Part shown: positions 54,005-61,352 of the stretch, one piece after another
How positions within the stretch are numbered: the stretch's first letter is position 1
How the letters are laid out: each line of letters begins with the position of its first letter
Assembly (NCBI GenBank): GCA_965242775.1
Contig: CBDETI010000024.1
Coordinates: forward strand, 62,001 to 126,000
Direction: 5' to 3'
Origin: JAWPMT01 sp965242775
GTDB taxonomy: Bacteria; Bacteroidota; Bacteroidia; Cytophagales; Cyclobacteriaceae
DNA length: 64,000 nucleotides
The notes under the pieces: generated by a model
The model's input: the letters and a program-made list of their open reading frames with translations, nothing else
Told to the model about the DNA's origin: nothing
Database searches by the model: none
Program-made: the position numbers and the translations under genes

Positions 54005-54031
54005 ATAAAAAAAGCCATCGCATGATGGCTT
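54005..54031 (-). terminator. Intrinsic terminator of the ferritin gene
   Basis: On the minus strand AAGCCATC pairs with GATGGCTT across a 4-base loop, followed by a T-rich tail. It lies 32 bases past the ferritin stop. Confidence 0.8.
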
Positions 54032-54062
54032 TCAAGTATTTCAAATTAGATTTTCGTGTTGT

Positions 54063-54596
54063 CTATTCTTCCGAGTATTCGACACCTAACACACGATCTT
54101 CGATCATTGCCAGGGCCAATTTATCCTCACCGATCACATCAAACAGTTCCAGGGTGCGTCGAGCAACGAATTCTTCCTCGATCTGTTCCTTAACAAACCA
54201 TCGCATGAATTCTTCAGTCGCCAGGTCATCACTTTTCCGGCAGACACGCACGACATTATGAATCGCTTCGGTCACCGCAATTTCCATATCGAGCGCTGTT
54301 TCGAAGATGCTTCGCAACGTTGGAAATTCGTGGTTGGGTTCAACCACCTTCGGTGCAATAGCAGTGGCCTCCATATTCACCAGATATTTGAATAGCTTCA
54401 TCTGGTGTTTCTTTTCCTCCTCAGATTGTCGGAAGAAAAACTCGGCGCAATTGTCATACCCATGGACATCACACCAGCCTGCCATGGCGAGGTAGGCCGT
54501 GGAGGAGTGTGCCTCCATTTCTACTTGTTTGTTGAGTATATCGATTACCTCTTCTTTCAGCGGGCATTCTCTTCTTAGCAAATCCTTCATTACCAT
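54063..54596 (-). CDS. Ferritin
   Basis: 177 residues, iron storage cage. Helices carry the diiron ligands: EMEAHSSTAYLAMAGW (first Glu), EEEKKHQMKLF (Glu and His), and later EEEFVARRTLEL and QIEEEF. The pattern is of bacterial ferritin (FtnA-like). It starts at ATG 54596, with another ATG two codons on (54590). A terminator lies at 54005, and a degenerate copy of the iron-region palindrome is at 54668. Confidence 0.93.
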   Translation of the reverse strand: MVMKDLLRRECPLKEEVIDILNKQVEMEAHSSTAYLAMAGWCDVHGYDNCAEFFFRQSEEEKKHQMKLFKYLVNMEATAIAPKVVEPNHEFPTLRSIFETALDMEIAVTEAIHNVVRVCRKSDDLATEEFMRWFVKEQIEEEFVARRTLELFDVIGEDKLALAMIEDRVLGVEYSEE

Positions 54597-54667
54597 CTAT
54601 TTTATTCCTGACAAAGAAACAACTAATGGTAATGAATAGTTGGTTTCCCGCCACTGAGCGCGGTAAT

Positions 54668-54682
54668 TTATAATGAGTCTAA
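54668..54682. promoter_or_regulatory. Iron-region palindrome 3, degenerate (upstream of ferritin)
   Basis: TTATAAT-G-AGTCTAA matches the 7-1-7 consensus at 12 of 14 positions, one mismatch in each half. It lies 72 bases before the ferritin start. Confidence 0.4.
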
Positions 54683-54699
54683 TTAAAAATAGGAAAGGA

Positions 54700-55062
54700 T
54701 CAGACCAGCCGACGGGTGGTATGCTCGTGGATGAGGCTATTGATCTGAAGCATGGCGAACGTACCTGCCAGCAGCTCACGAAGCTCGAGAATCTGGCTGA
54801 TGTCAAATACCAGCATGCGATCGCATTCTGCTAAGTAAAAAATCTCCACGCCTCCGAAATCACTTTCGAAAAGTTGGGTAAGATCTACGTTTTTTATTTT
54901 CTTATGAAGGGTGTAAAGGCCACAGAACTTCAGCTGCAGGTCCGTCCCGAAAAGCGACAATTCATAAATGCCAGAGTGGTCGATTTGCAGAATCCTGCAT
55001 TCGTCCGTGTGAAACACCTCATTGCATGAAAGGGTCTCCAACTCCACTATCTGTTCGGACAT
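54700..55062 (-). CDS. Protein of unknown function, partner of the 53-residue protein
   Basis: 120 residues from the ATG at 55062, which overlaps the end of the small gene by 16 bases; a GTG at 55107 is a longer alternative. Cysteines occur at several positions (SCNEVF, DECRIL, KFCGLY, LAECDRM). It is an alpha/beta protein of about 14 kDa without signal peptide. No family recognised. Confidence 0.65.
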   Translation of the reverse strand: MSEQIVELETLSCNEVFHTDECRILQIDHSGIYELSLFGTDLQLKFCGLYTLHKKIKNVDLTQLFESDFGGVEIFYLAECDRMLVFDISQILELRELLAGTFAMLQINSLIHEHTTRRLV

Positions 55063-55208
55063 TTCTTGCACCGCTTCTTTTCCTTTTTCTTGTACTTCTT
55101 GCAACACTTCTTAAATACACACTCATGCGCATCCATGGGGAGCATAGACTTCCACTCCAAGCCTTCGATCGCTTCCAGTATGTAAATATTTTCTCTCTCC
55201 TCCAGCAT
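55047..55208 (-). CDS. 53-residue Cys/Lys-rich protein
   Basis: ATG at 55208, stop TAG at 55047. Reads LEERENIYILEAIEGLEWKS first and then a tail with six cysteines among many lysines (HECVFKKCCKKYKK, KRCKKCP). The acidic N-terminal half and Cys-rich basic C-terminus suggest a metal-binding peptide. A 17-base palindrome (box 4) lies nine bases before the ATG. It overlaps the next gene by 16 bases in another frame, so coupling is likely. Too short for usual gene finders. Confidence 0.6.
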   Translation of the reverse strand: MLEERENIYILEAIEGLEWKSMLPMDAHECVFKKCCKKYKKKEKKRCKKCPNR

Positions 55209-55216
55209 TTTATCTA

Positions 55217-55233
55217 TTTAGAACACTTCTAAA
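55217..55233. promoter_or_regulatory. Iron-region palindrome 4 (upstream of the 53-residue gene)
   Basis: TTTAGAACACTTCTAAA has paired TTTAGAA/TTCTAAA arms and is followed by TAAG, as in boxes 1 and 6. It is nine bases before the ATG at 55208. Confidence 0.65.
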
Positions 55234-55293
55234 TAAGACGCAAAGAACGATGCTCTGCGCCTCCCTTACAATAGCTAATCTTGGTTAATCCTT

Positions 55294-55330
55294 ATCACTA
55301 CTTTTAGTGATGATTCACTACAACTAGTGA
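55294..55330. repeat. Two tandem AGTGA-type hairpins after the response regulator gene
   Basis: ATCACTA-CTTT-TAGTGAT (55294-55311) and TCACTA-CAAC-TAGTGA (55315-55330). They share the AGTGA element with the repeat at 53703. They sit at the 3' end of the response regulator gene and could terminate its transcript or bind a regulator. Confidence 0.65.
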
Positions 55331-55969
55331 CTACTTGACTAAACCACTCTCCAAGGCATAAACGATCAATTCGGCAGGGGATTTTAAACCCAGCTTTTTT
55401 AATATGCTTTTCCGATGTGAATTGATCGTATGCACGCTCACATGAAGCTCATCGGCTATTTTAGTTGTTGTCTTTCCTTTGGTGATCAATTGCAGTACTT
55501 CATACTCTCTGGGTGACAGGTCCGTTGGAGCACAATCCTCTTCCTCCTCCATTTCATTACCCTCCATCACAATGTCCAGGATCTTGTTGCAATAAAACCG
55601 ATTGCCCTGCGATACTGCTATGATCGAATTAATGATCTCCTGTTGACTGCACGTCTTCGTTATCATTCCTTTTACTCCCGTTCTCAAAACATTTCGTACC
55701 CGCTGCTTATCGGTATCCGCCGTGAGAATCAACACATTTTTTACACCGAGCTCTTTGATACGGCTAAGCTTGCTTTCAAAAAAAGTATCATCTGGCCGGT
55801 AATCGACGACTAAAACCTGCGGCTGATTTTCCTGTAATTGCTTGATCAGCTGCTCCTCGTTTTCCTCCGAACCAACTAGTTGGAACCGATCATCCCTTGC
55901 AATCAGGCTTTGAAAGCCTTCTTTGGTGAGAAATTGAAAGTCGGAAAGAAAGATTGATATGGGGGCCAT
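55331..55969 (-). CDS. LuxR/NarL-family response regulator
   Basis: 212 residues. Receiver domain with VLVVDYRPDD holding the acidic phosphosite region, LILTADT and GMITKT (Thr/Ser and Lys positions), then a LuxR helix-turn-helix (LSPREYEVLQLITKGKTTTKIADELHVSVHTINSHRKSILKKLGL). No histidine kinase gene lies next to it. A palindrome (box 5) ends five bases before its ATG, and fumC diverges from it. Confidence 0.92.
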   Translation of the reverse strand: MAPISIFLSDFQFLTKEGFQSLIARDDRFQLVGSEENEEQLIKQLQENQPQVLVVDYRPDDTFFESKLSRIKELGVKNVLILTADTDKQRVRNVLRTGVKGMITKTCSQQEIINSIIAVSQGNRFYCNKILDIVMEGNEMEEEEDCAPTDLSPREYEVLQLITKGKTTTKIADELHVSVHTINSHRKSILKKLGLKSPAELIVYALESGLVK

Positions 55970-55974
55970 CCTTA

Positions 55975-55991
55975 TTTAGAATGAATCTAAA
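55975..55991. promoter_or_regulatory. Iron-region palindrome 5 (upstream of the response regulator)
   Basis: TTTAGAATGAATCTAAA has one mismatch to box 6 in the second half. It begins five bases before the ATG at 55969. On the minus strand it reads ATTCTAAATAAGG toward the start. Confidence 0.65.
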
Positions 55992-56035
55992 CTACCAGCA
56001 AACATAATATAGGAATCCCGTAACCCCGCTAATTG

Positions 56036-56052
56036 TTTAGAATAATTCTAAA
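56036..56052. promoter_or_regulatory. Iron-region palindrome 6 (upstream of fumC)
   Basis: TTTAGAATAATTCTAAA, identical to box 2, followed by TAAGCG. It lies 73 bases before the fumC start at 56126 and 66 from the divergent response regulator. Confidence 0.7.
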
Positions 56053-56125
56053 TAAGCGTCAATCGGCATGGAAGAATTGCATGGAAGAATGGAAGTCAAT
56101 GGATAATTTTACAAAAAAAACTGAC

Positions 56126-57526
56126 ATGTCGATTAGAATAGAAAAAGACACCATGGGACCGGTAGAAGTTCCTGAAAACGCTTATTGGGGAGCCCAGACC
56201 CAGCGGTCTCGGAACAACTTCAAAATAGGTGGTGACAACATGCGGATGCCCATTGAAATCGTACATGCTTTTGCTATTCTGAAAAAATCAGCTGCGCAGG
56301 CGAACCAAGAGCTAGGGGCGCTGCCCGCCGAGAAAGAGCGGCTTATTACACAGGTGTGTGATGAAATTCTCTCCGGCCAACTGGATGACCAATTTCCTTT
56401 AGTTGTTTGGCAGACCGGCTCCGGGACGCAATCCAACATGAATGTAAACGAGGTAGTTGCCAATCGGGCCCATGTGCTAAATGGCGGCTCGCTTACTGAC
56501 GAGCAGAAAGTGATCCATCCCAACGATGACGTAAACAAAAGTCAGTCCTCTAATGATACCTTCCCTACTGCCATGCATATTGCCTCTTACCAGGTGGTAA
56601 TTGAGAAGGTAATTCCTGGTGTCGAACTACTCCGTAACACCTTGCACGAGAAAGCTGCTTTATTTAAAAACGTGGTAAAAATTGGGCGAACGCACTTCAT
56701 GGACGCCACACCTCTCACCCTCGGGCAAGAGTTTTCGGGCTATGTTTCCCAGCTTGATCATGGTTTGAAAGCTTTAAGAAATACCCTGGCCCATTTATCC
56801 GAGCTAGCACTTGGTGGGACAGCCGTTGGTACCGGATTAAATACCCCTCAGGGCTATGCAGACCTTGTTGCAGAGAAAATCGCCAAGAATTCCGATCTGC
56901 CCTTCGTTTCAGCGGGCAACAAATTTGAAGCACTTGCAGCACACGATGCTATCGTTGAAACCCATGGAGCACTGAAGCAACTTGCTGTGAGCCTTATGAA
57001 GATTGGCAATGATATTCGCATGCTCTGCTCCGGACCGAGAAGTGGTATCGGAGAAATTCTGATTCCGGAAAATGAGCCTGGCTCATCCATAATGCCCGGT
57101 AAAGTGAATCCGACACAATGCGAAGCCTTGACCATGGTATGCGCTCAGGTAATAGGCAATGACGTGGCCGTTTCGGCAGGAGGTATGACTGGCCATTTCG
57201 AACTCAACGTATTCAAACCCATGATGGTGTATAATCTTCTTACGTCGGCACGACTGATTGCCGATGCTTGCACCTCTTTCAATAACAATTGCGCCGTGGG
57301 GATCGAGCCTAATCACGCCGTGATTAAGGACAAACTGGAAAAATCACTGATGCTAGTAACGGCATTGAATACGCACATCGGCTATGAAAAGGCCGCAGCT
57401 ATTGCGAAGAAAGCTCACAAGGAAGGCACAACCCTACGTGAAGCAGCATTGGATTTAGGGTACTTAACAGACGCTGAATTTGATGCCTGGGTGCGACCTG
57501 AAGACATGGTAGGTTCGCTGAAATAA
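56126..57526 (+). CDS. fumC: Class II fumarate hydratase
   Basis: 466 residues from the ATG at 56126 (SIRIEKDTMGPVEVPENAYWGAQTQRS, the usual family N-terminus). Earlier in-frame starts at 56033 to 56099 would place the palindrome inside the gene and add non-family residues. Signature GSSIMPGKVNPTQ is present, with HPNDDVNKSQSSND and TGSGTQSNMNVNEVV as substrate motifs. The class II enzyme needs no Fe-S cluster and is the form used under iron limitation or oxidative stress in many bacteria. Confidence 0.96.
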   Translation: MSIRIEKDTMGPVEVPENAYWGAQTQRSRNNFKIGGDNMRMPIEIVHAFAILKKSAAQANQELGALPAEKERLITQVCDEILSGQLDDQFPLVVWQTGSGTQSNMNVNEVVANRAHVLNGGSLTDEQKVIHPNDDVNKSQSSNDTFPTAMHIASYQVVIEKVIPGVELLRNTLHEKAALFKNVVKIGRTHFMDATPLTLGQEFSGYVSQLDHGLKALRNTLAHLSELALGGTAVGTGLNTPQGYADLVAEKIAKNSDLPFVSAGNKFEALAAHDAIVETHGALKQLAVSLMKIGNDIRMLCSGPRSGIGEILIPENEPGSSIMPGKVNPTQCEALTMVCAQVIGNDVAVSAGGMTGHFELNVFKPMMVYNLLTSARLIADACTSFNNNCAVGIEPNHAVIKDKLEKSLMLVTALNTHIGYEKAAAIAKKAHKEGTTLREAALDLGYLTDAEFDAWVRPEDMVGSLK

Positions 57527-57589
57527 CCAATTATTGGCTTTATTCAAGGGTATGTTGTACTTTAGTGACAAATTCAACTTTTTAGTTCG

Positions 57590-58213
57590 ATGAAAAATTC
57601 AATACTCGTACTTGCTGTTCTATTAGCTTTTGGGATAAGTACGCAAGTCACCGCTCAGATGTCCAAGTCGGAAACAAAAGAATGGAAAAAAAGGATTAAG
57701 AGATTAACTCCGGAACAATACAAAACGTTGTTGGACGACAACAAGTCGTTGAAAAGTGAAAATGCCAGTTTGAAAGCAGAAATGGCTGGTGTAGATGATA
57801 GAGTTGCGGATAAAGATGCGCAAATCACTCAGTACCAGGATCAGGTAGCTGATTTGAAAGATCAACTTTCAGAAAGCATGGCCAAATTGCAGGAAGCCCA
57901 GTCTGCGCCTTCAGGACCTAGTATTGGTGCGAACATTGATGACTCAAAAGGGGTCGTTTTCAAGGTGCAAATCGGAGCTTTCAAGAACAAGGACCTGTCC
58001 AAGTATCTGGAAGCAGGTGACAACTTTTCCGGTGAAACAGACGAGAACGGATTGAAGCGTTATTCGCTAGGTGTTTTCAGAGATTATTGGGAAGCAGATA
58101 CATTCAAAAAATACCTGAGAGAGATGGGTGTTAAAGACGCTTGGATCGTTTCTTTCAAGGATGGACAAAGAGTGCCTATCAAAGAAGTATTGGAAAACGT
58201 TTCTAAGTCTTAA
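57590..58213 (+). CDS. Exported SPOR-like protein with coiled coil
   Basis: 207 residues: signal peptide ending VTAQ, a coiled coil (about 45-105: LKSENASLKAEMAG, YQDQVADLKDQLSESMAKLQEAQ), a Pro/Ser/Gly linker, and a C-terminal SPOR-like domain (VVFKVQIGAFKNKDLSKYLE, RYSLGVFRDYWEADTFKKYLREMGVKDAWIVSF). SPOR domains bind denuded glycan at division sites. It follows fumC by 63 bases and ends in a strong terminator. Confidence 0.85.
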   Translation: MKNSILVLAVLLAFGISTQVTAQMSKSETKEWKKRIKRLTPEQYKTLLDDNKSLKSENASLKAEMAGVDDRVADKDAQITQYQDQVADLKDQLSESMAKLQEAQSAPSGPSIGANIDDSKGVVFKVQIGAFKNKDLSKYLEAGDNFSGETDENGLKRYSLGVFRDYWEADTFKKYLREMGVKDAWIVSFKDGQRVPIKEVLENVSKS

Positions 58214-58239
58214 GAGAGTAAGAAGAACTTAATATGCAG

Positions 58240-58273
58240 GCCTCGGTCCTTTTGAAGGATCGAGGCTTTTTTA
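58240..58273 (+). terminator. Intrinsic terminator after the SPOR-like gene
   Basis: GCCTCG pairs with CGAGGC and TCCTT with AAGGA across a short loop, with a T tract (CTTTTTTATTTT) after it. Confidence 0.85.
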
Positions 58274-58279
58274 TTTTCT

Positions 58280-58287
58280 TAATTTTG
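58280..58287 (+). promoter_or_regulatory. Bacteroidota -7 promoter element of map
   Basis: TAATTTTG is a full match to TAnnTTTG, 17 bases before the map start, directly after the terminator. Confidence 0.4.
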
Positions 58288-58304
58288 CCGGAAATCAGAA
58301 ATAG

Positions 58305-59096
58305 ATGATCCAATACAAATCGAGCGAGGAAATCGCGCTAATCAGAGCCAGTGCTCAATTGGTATCCAAGACCCTTGGACTAATGGCCGAATTGATCGAG
58401 CCTGGGATTACGCCTCTCGATTTGGACAAGAAAGCGGAAGAGTTCATCCGAGACAATGGCGGCACGCCAGGATTTCTGGGATTGTACGACTACCCGAATA
58501 CCATTATCACATCTGTCAACGAGCAGGTAGTACATGGTATACCCACGGCTCGCCCCTTGCAGGAAGGTGATATTGTAGGGCTAGATTGCGGCGTACTCAT
58601 GAATGGGTACTACGGGGATCATGCTTACACCTTTGCCGTTGGTGAGGTAAGCGAGGAGGTAAAACAATTGCTCCGTGTTACGAAAAAAAGCCTTTATCTG
58701 GGAATAGATCAGACCCTGGCTGGCAATAGGATTGGAGACATCAGCCATGCTATACAGAGTTATACAGAAAGCTTTGGATATGGTGTGGTCAGAGAATTGG
58801 TCGGCCATGGATTAGGGAAGAAAATGCACGAATCTCCGGAAGTCCCAAATTATGGCAAAAGAGGTAGAGGTCCTAAGCTGAAAAATGGGGTGGTGATAGC
58901 CATTGAACCCATGATCAACATGGGGACCCGGAGAGTCGTACAACTCAGTGATGGTTGGACCATCGTCACCGCAGATAAAAAGCCCTCCGCGCACTTCGAA
59001 CACAATGTGGCCATAGTTGACGGCAAACCAGAAATTCTCTCCACCTTCGATTTTGTCGAGGAGGCTTTGGCCAAGAAAGAGGCTATGATCATTTGA
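58305..59096 (+). CDS. map: Type I methionine aminopeptidase
   Basis: 263 residues. Removes the initiator Met. The five metal ligands are present: Asp in GLDCGV, Asp in GYYGDHAYTF, His in GHGLGKKMHE, Glu in IEPM, Glu in HFEHNVAI; the substrate His is in VVHGIP. It ends four bases from the convergent Lnb-like gene. Confidence 0.97.
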   Translation: MIQYKSSEEIALIRASAQLVSKTLGLMAELIEPGITPLDLDKKAEEFIRDNGGTPGFLGLYDYPNTIITSVNEQVVHGIPTARPLQEGDIVGLDCGVLMNGYYGDHAYTFAVGEVSEEVKQLLRVTKKSLYLGIDQTLAGNRIGDISHAIQSYTESFGYGVVRELVGHGLGKKMHESPEVPNYGKRGRGPKLKNGVVIAIEPMINMGTRRVVQLSDGWTIVTADKKPSAHFEHNVAIVDGKPEILSTFDFVEEALAKKEAMII

Positions 59097-59099
59097 TGG

Positions 59100-60314
59100 T
59101 CAAACACCAACTTTTTTGCCGACATCATAGCTGATGTAAAAAGCACGCAAGACCAACAGCAAAATGAGGGGGATGAGGGATTGATGCAATGCCTGAGGGA
59201 GCAGCGCCCAAAAAACAAGGATTAACGCATACAATACAGCCGTAAATCTGAAATATCGCACCAAAAATGGTTGAAATTTCTCCTTGCCCAGCAGCCAAAT
59301 TGCAGGAAGGTGAAAGGGAATAGCCCACAGAATATTGTAATTATACTTTGACAAATGTTCTGTTCCGAACCACAGGAAACTACAGATACATCCCAGGAAA
59401 CCAACCAAGGAGAATAATGCCAGGTCGATCCAGCGAGTCCGACGCTCGGTCTTGTAATTCCTGTTGGTAATAAACCCTACTACAAAAAAAAGCAGGACAA
59501 AGACATTGAAGGGAGTCAAAAATCCATTGCTAAGTGTTTCGGGGGTTGGTTCGTAGGCAATCACAGTTTCCTTGACCAGGTCGACCTGCACAGAGTCTCT
59601 GTCAATGGTTGCTCCGGCAAAGGCATCTTCAATATAAAATGGCATCATCAGGTATTCCCGAAAATCAGCTTCCTTGTCGATCTGCAGGCCTAGAAACAAA
59701 TCAATCAGCAAGTCGCCCCAAGGCTGATATGCCAGTCCTTCGTCCATCAAATCCCGGATGGTCACGCCTGGTCTGACCAGCGAAGTATCATAGGTTACCC
59801 TGCCCGGAAGCGTTTTGTCTACAATATCAGCCAGTCGCGTGGCGCAATTGTCGTAGACATAGTTATACAAGTATTCGCGATTCTCCGGGCGATTATTCTC
59901 CTCCAGGGCGTCAAACACCAGCTGTACTTCCGCACTGGTAAAGTTCATAACCTGCTCATGAACGAATCGGTTTTTTCTAGCATAGTGATCTCTTAGTCGT
60001 GGATAATCATTGAACTTCCCGATGCTGTAGTAAGTAGTACCCAGTGCATAGTTCCAGTAGAAATTTTCCTGCTCAAAAGAGAATCGTCCAAAGTCATACA
60101 CCCAGTCGATTCCCTGGGCCGGATCCTGAACTCTTATGGCGGAGTGGCCCCAACTGGACCACAACTCTTCATGAAAAACACCAAAGGTCACCATGGATAT
60201 AGATGCCTCCTCGGAAAGCTTGATTTGGCCCCACGACGAAACTGCAAGCAGTAGAGAAATAGAAATCAAAAAAGGCTTTTTTGATCGAGCTAGGGAGAAC
60301 AATACTTTTTTCAA
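59100..60314 (-). CDS. Lnb-like (DUF4105) lipoprotein N-acyltransferase candidate
   Basis: 404 residues: signal peptide (ISISLLLAVSSWGQ), a periplasmic DUF4105 domain (ELWSSWGHSAIRVQDPAQGIDWVYDFGRFSF with a conserved His, and later YLYNYVYDNCATRLADIVDKTLP with a Cys), and five C-terminal membrane helices. The DUF4105 family contains Lnb, which N-acylates lipoproteins in Bacteroidota lacking Lnt. The His-Cys pair and layout agree, but activity is inferred. Confidence 0.8.
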   Translation of the reverse strand: MKKVLFSLARSKKPFLISISLLLAVSSWGQIKLSEEASISMVTFGVFHEELWSSWGHSAIRVQDPAQGIDWVYDFGRFSFEQENFYWNYALGTTYYSIGKFNDYPRLRDHYARKNRFVHEQVMNFTSAEVQLVFDALEENNRPENREYLYNYVYDNCATRLADIVDKTLPGRVTYDTSLVRPGVTIRDLMDEGLAYQPWGDLLIDLFLGLQIDKEADFREYLMMPFYIEDAFAGATIDRDSVQVDLVKETVIAYEPTPETLSNGFLTPFNVFVLLFFVVGFITNRNYKTERRTRWIDLALFSLVGFLGCICSFLWFGTEHLSKYNYNILWAIPFHLPAIWLLGKEKFQPFLVRYFRFTAVLYALILVFWALLPQALHQSLIPLILLLVLRAFYISYDVGKKVGV

Positions 60315-60329
60315 TGTTAGGTTTACTTA

Positions 60330-61352
60330 GTGTTTGTAAATATCCGGGACAGCTATCAATTAATTTCAAAGCTAACCTTTAAGCGTTTAATAAATGTGTT
60401 AAAGGTGTTAGGGTCATACGTTATTTCCAGGTTTTCAGGAGATCCTGAGATACACGGCCTACCTATCAGTTTCGCCATAGAGCCTACGACTGCATGTAAC
60501 CTGAAGTGTCCCGAGTGTCCAAGCGGTCTTCGCAGTTTTAGTCGACCTACCGGTCGATTGGACCAGCCCCTTTTCAGGCAAATCATTGACGAACTAAGCC
60601 CTTGGAGTATTTATTTAACATTCTATTTCCAGGGAGAGCCCTACCTAAACCCGCAATTTTTGGAGATGGTGAATTACGCAAGCAAACAGGGTCTCTACAC
60701 AGCCACTTCCACGAATGGGCATTTTCTTTCTGAAGAAATAGCCATGAAAACAGTGCAATCAGGCCTGGATCGAATCATTGTCTCCATCGACGGAACCACA
60801 CAAGAGGTATATGAGCAGTATAGGAAAGAGGGCTCCCTCAACAAAGTACTGGAGGGTACGAAAAACCTCGTGAACGCAAAACATAAACTTGGAAAACAGT
60901 CGCCAGCGATTGTTTGGCAATTCCTAGTTGTCAAACCCAACCAACACCAGATTGAAGAAGTCCAGGCATTGGCCAAAAGCTATGGCGTCGACAAAGTGGC
61001 CTTGAAAACGGCTCAGGTTTATGATTACGCCGATGGCAATGACCTCATACCAACAATAGACAGGTTTTCCAGATATCGTCAACAGGAGGATGGTTCCTAT
61101 CGGATCAAAAATAAATTACTTGATCACTGCTGGAAAATGTGGAGCTCGTGCGTGATCACCTGGGACGGAAAGGTCGTTCCTTGCTGCTTTGACAAGGATG
61201 CGCAACACGCAAAAGGTGGCTTGGAGGAAAATTCCTTTCAAGAAGTATGGTTTTCCCCTGCCTACAGACAATTTCGCTCTCAGATTTTAAAAGGACGGAG
61301 TAAGGTGGAAATGTGTGCCAATTGCACAGAGGGAACGAAAGTATGGGCCTAA
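60330..61352 (+). CDS. Radical SAM protein with SPASM domain
   Basis: 340 residues. The cluster motif is TACNLKCPECPSG (CxxxCxxC) near residue 55, and the C-terminal SPASM-like region (CWKMWSSCVITWDGKVVPCCFDKD ... CANCTEG) provides further cluster cysteines. Product unknown; similar proteins modify peptides or sugars. The GTG at 60330 is the first start; a later GTG at about 60393 is possible. It overlaps DUF3810 by ten bases. Confidence 0.88.
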   Translation: MFVNIRDSYQLISKLTFKRLINVLKVLGSYVISRFSGDPEIHGLPISFAIEPTTACNLKCPECPSGLRSFSRPTGRLDQPLFRQIIDELSPWSIYLTFYFQGEPYLNPQFLEMVNYASKQGLYTATSTNGHFLSEEIAMKTVQSGLDRIIVSIDGTTQEVYEQYRKEGSLNKVLEGTKNLVNAKHKLGKQSPAIVWQFLVVKPNQHQIEEVQALAKSYGVDKVALKTAQVYDYADGNDLIPTIDRFSRYRQQEDGSYRIKNKLLDHCWKMWSSCVITWDGKVVPCCFDKDAQHAKGGLEENSFQEVWFSPAYRQFRSQILKGRSKVEMCANCTEGTKVWA

